Virus record (IMG/VR): IMGVR_UViG_3300034051_000039
Span: 1-23,809 of that record
Origin: a virus
DNA length: 23,809 nucleotides
Strand: one strand, 5' to 3'
The notes under the pieces were generated by a model. The model made no database searches. It was not told the DNA's origin and was given only the letters and a program-made list of their open reading frames with translations. Shown one piece after another: positions 21,581-23,809 of the stretch. Numbering within the stretch: the first letter of the stretch is position 1; each line of letters begins with the position of its first letter. Position numbers and translations under genes: made by a program.

Positions 21581-23576
21581 CATTCGCCTCGTTCAGTTCG
21601 AGTCCTACGTTGCACCTGCAATCGTAGAGAACCCCCGCCTTGATTGGGTGGAATATGGGGATGACAACAACTACTACCAGTACCTCATTGACCGCAGGAA
21701 CGGGTCTGCTACGAACAATGCCGTAATCACGGGTATCGTGGATATGATATACGGAAAGGGTCTGGACGCTACCGATTCGGCTACCAACCCGTCCGCATTC
21801 CTTGAGTTCCGCAGGTTGATCTCGGAGGAGTGTGCGTACCGCTTTGCAAATGACGTGTACTGGCTCGGCAACGGAGCTTTGCAGGTCTTGTGGAATGCTG
21901 ACAAATCAGCAATCGCAGAGGTGACGCATATGCCAGTGCAGACATTGCGAGCCGAGAAGTGCGACCAAGATGGAACCATCAAGGCATACTACTACGCTTG
22001 GGACTGGACGAAGGTTCGGAACCGCTCTGGAGTGCAGCGCATCGCCGCCTTTGAGGAGTCCAACGAGAAGCGTGAAATCTTCTACTACCGCCCCTATTCG
22101 GCAGGTTCGTACTACTACTCACCCCCTCGTTACTTGGCGGCTCTGCCGTATGCGGAGTTGGAGGAGGAGATTGCAAACTACCACATCAATAACATCAAGA
22201 ACGGACTCGCTCCGTCGATGATTATTAACTTCAATAACGGCATCCCACCACAGGAGGAGCAGGACAATATCAATTCCACCATTGCTCAAAAGTGGCAGGG
22301 AAGCACTAACGCAGGACGTTGGATTCTTGCGTTCAACGATGACAGCACAAAAGCGGCTACGATTGAGCCAGTCACCCTATCCGACGCCCACTTGCAGTAC
22401 GAGTTCCTTTCTTCAGAGTCCGCTCAAAAGGTTCTTGTAGGCCACCGCATCACGTCTCCGATGCTCTTTGGTATCAAGGAGAACACGGGGCTTGGAAGCA
22501 ATGCGGACGAAATCAAGAACGCTTACTTGCTTTTGGACAATACGGTGATTCGTCCTATCCAGATGGGCATCTTGAAGGCATTTGACGAGCTTCTTGCGGT
22601 GAACAATGTCTCTTTGAATTTGTACTTCAAGCCGCTCTCTCCGATGGAGTTCAACGACATCAAGGTCACGGACTCCACAACAGTCGAAGAAGAAACTGGA
22701 GTGAAGGAAGCCGACCAAGTGACTACGGAAGTGGTATCTACCGTGAACGAGGAAATCGCCCAGAAGGAGGCATCGTACAACGGAGCGCAGATTGCGTCCT
22801 CTCTGGACATTATGCGAGCCGTACAGGAGGGCGTTCTTACCCAAGACCAAGCAATCACCTTCCTTGTTCAGATGCTCCAGTTCGAGCCGTCTGTTGCGAA
22901 GGCGTTATTCGCTGGGAACTCCTCTGCGGTCATCACGCAAATGAAGTCGCAAAAAAAGCTTGAAGCATCATCCCCTGCCTCCGAGGAGTTGGTGCGTGAA
23001 TTGACCTCGCTTGGTGAAGACGAGGATTTGGAGGAGTGGGAACTGGTCGGTGACGAGCAGCTTTCCGAGCAAGATATCGTAAAGATGCGGGAGGTGAACT
23101 TCGCATCCACAGGAAGCGCATTCCCGAACGCCAAGAGCGCACAAGACGGCGTAACGAAAGAAGGGTTCAAGTACAAGGTTCGGTATGCTTACGCAGGCGA
23201 AAAGAAGGGTGAGCGGGAGTTCTGCAGTTTGATGCTACAAGCGAATAAAATCTACCGCATTGAGGACATCGAAGCGATGAGCGGTAAGGCCGTGAATGCA
23301 GGATTCGGAAAGAACGGAGCAGCCACTTACGACATCCTGTTGTACAAAGGTGGCCCGAACTGTCATCACTTCTGGATGCGTAAGACGTACCTCTCAAGAG
23401 CGAAGGGAGTGACACCCGACCCCAAGAACAAACGCTCCGAGGTGAGCGTCAACGACCTCCGCAAGTTGGGAGTGAAGTTACCAGTCAATGATTCGTTAGT
23501 CGCCAAACCGCCTATCTCGCAGGACTATCGGGGCTACACTCCCGAATACGCAAAAAAGATAGGTATCCCCAAATAA
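21570..23576 (+). CDS. Portal protein with C-terminal accessory domain
   Basis: A 668-aa protein. The first about 380 residues fit phage portal proteins: VEYGDDNNYYQYLIDRRNGS, NAVITGIVDMIYGKGLDAT, VYWLGNGALQVLWN, FYYRPYSAGSYYYSPPRYLA, then GHRITSPMLFGIKENTGLGS and NADEIKNAYLLLDNTVIRPI. After a charged linker comes a distinct domain from about residue 507: FASTGSAFPNAKSAQDG, REFCSLMLQANKIYRIEDIE, NAGFGKNGAATYDILLYKGG and CHHFWMRKTYLSRAKG. This module is common as the C-terminus of head proteins in Bacteroidota phages and may be a minor head domain. A portal this far from the terminase is unusual. It starts in an 11-base overlap. Confidence 0.85.
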   Translation: MENNIRLVQFESYVAPAIVENPRLDWVEYGDDNNYYQYLIDRRNGSATNNAVITGIVDMIYGKGLDATDSATNPSAFLEFRRLISEECAYRFANDVYWLGNGALQVLWNADKSAIAEVTHMPVQTLRAEKCDQDGTIKAYYYAWDWTKVRNRSGVQRIAAFEESNEKREIFYYRPYSAGSYYYSPPRYLAALPYAELEEEIANYHINNIKNGLAPSMIINFNNGIPPQEEQDNINSTIAQKWQGSTNAGRWILAFNDDSTKAATIEPVTLSDAHLQYEFLSSESAQKVLVGHRITSPMLFGIKENTGLGSNADEIKNAYLLLDNTVIRPIQMGILKAFDELLAVNNVSLNLYFKPLSPMEFNDIKVTDSTTVEEETGVKEADQVTTEVVSTVNEEIAQKEASYNGAQIASSLDIMRAVQEGVLTQDQAITFLVQMLQFEPSVAKALFAGNSSAVITQMKSQKKLEASSPASEELVRELTSLGEDEDLEEWELVGDEQLSEQDIVKMREVNFASTGSAFPNAKSAQDGVTKEGFKYKVRYAYAGEKKGEREFCSLMLQANKIYRIEDIEAMSGKAVNAGFGKNGAATYDILLYKGGPNCHHFWMRKTYLSRAKGVTPDPKNKRSEVSVNDLRKLGVKLPVNDSLVAKPPISQDYRGYTPEYAKKIGIPK

Positions 23577-23591
23577 GGTTATATAACTATG
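23577..23591 (+). promoter_or_regulatory. Leader motif GGTTATATAACTATG
   Basis: Immediately after the portal stop, the 15 bases ending in ATG 23589 match the leaders at 10858-10872 and 21161-21175. Thirteen of 15 positions fit a fixed GGTTWTATANNTATG pattern. Third copy of the late-region motif. Confidence 0.55.
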
Positions 23592-23809
23592 TATCCCCTA
23601 TTCATTTCCCCCGATGACCTCGTAAAGCGCACCGCCATCAACGGCAACGTTGACCGTGACCAGATGGTGCAGTTCATCAAGATAGCCCAAGATATTCACG
23701 TCCAAGCACTTCTTGGTACTGCCTTGTACAACGCCTTGAAGAACGACGTGCTGAATGACACGCTGACAGGCAACTACGAAACGCTGATGACCGACTATGT
23801 GCAGGACGT
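23589..23809 (+). CDS. Head-tail connector-like protein (partial)
   Basis: The first 73 codons of a gene cut by the end of the window. It reads MYPLFISPDDLVKRTAINGN, then VDRDQMVQFIKIAQDIHVQA and LLGTALYNALKNDVLNDTLT. The order FIS-DDL---T-I-GNVD-D-----I-AQ---I--LLGT-LY is typical of the DUF6712-like head-completion/connector proteins of Bacteroidota phages, which sit after the portal. Its own leader motif precedes it. C-terminal end and exact role cannot be seen. Confidence 0.72.
   Translation, partial: MYPLFISPDDLVKRTAINGNVDRDQMVQFIKIAQDIHVQALLGTALYNALKNDVLNDTLTGNYETLMTDYVQD

Noticed and set aside
1-23809. tRNA genes, CRISPR arrays, integrase, repressor, insertion sequences, long repeats
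   Set aside because: None was recognised on either strand by eye; short ones could be missed without a search.

Overview
The window looks like a stretch of a tailed double-stranded DNA bacteriophage (or prophage) of a Bacteroidota host. All 41 protein-coding genes I can support lie on the plus strand. They are packed with 4-base ATGA or TAATG/TGATG overlaps, and no stretch over 80 bases is empty. The host assignment is an inference. It rests on the family resemblance of several small phage proteins and tail proteins to those of Bacteroidota phages, and on A-rich translation starts with few Shine-Dalgarno sequences. No tRNA, rRNA, CRISPR array, integrase or repressor was seen.

Layout. Positions 1-3640 carry replication and regulatory genes: a RecA/DnaB-type ATPase, a small protein with a DnaA domain IV-like helix-turn-helix, a sigma-like factor without a normal start codon, a Cys-rich protein, a PD-(D/E)XK nuclease and several small proteins. 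Positions 3637-7740 are a dense train of small genes. They include a zinc-ribbon protein, a DNA methyltransferase, a RecE-like exonuclease, a DUF3310 protein, an HNH nuclease and a GT-A glycosyltransferase. Positions 7729-9211 hold the terminase subunits, followed by a GT-B glycosyltransferase.

From 10113 the order is unusual. A tail assembly chaperone with a -1 slippery T8 run comes first, then tail-completion-like proteins, two large tail proteins and the tape measure protein (15848-17578). Only then come the XkdF-like prohead protease, a scaffold-like protein, the major capsid protein, a free-standing HNH gene and the major tail protein. A strong terminator (21113-21141) closes that unit. 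A new unit follows with a small structural protein, the portal (668 aa, with an extra C-terminal domain) and the start of a head-tail connector that runs off the end.

The points I find most worth following are these: the chaperone frameshift; the sigma ORF whose best start is ATA in a TAATA overlap; two different conserved leader motifs directly before start codons (AAAACCAATC in the early region, GGTTWTATANNTATG in the late region); the tail-before-head gene order; and two glycosyltransferases flanking the terminase in a phage that also encodes a methyltransferase.
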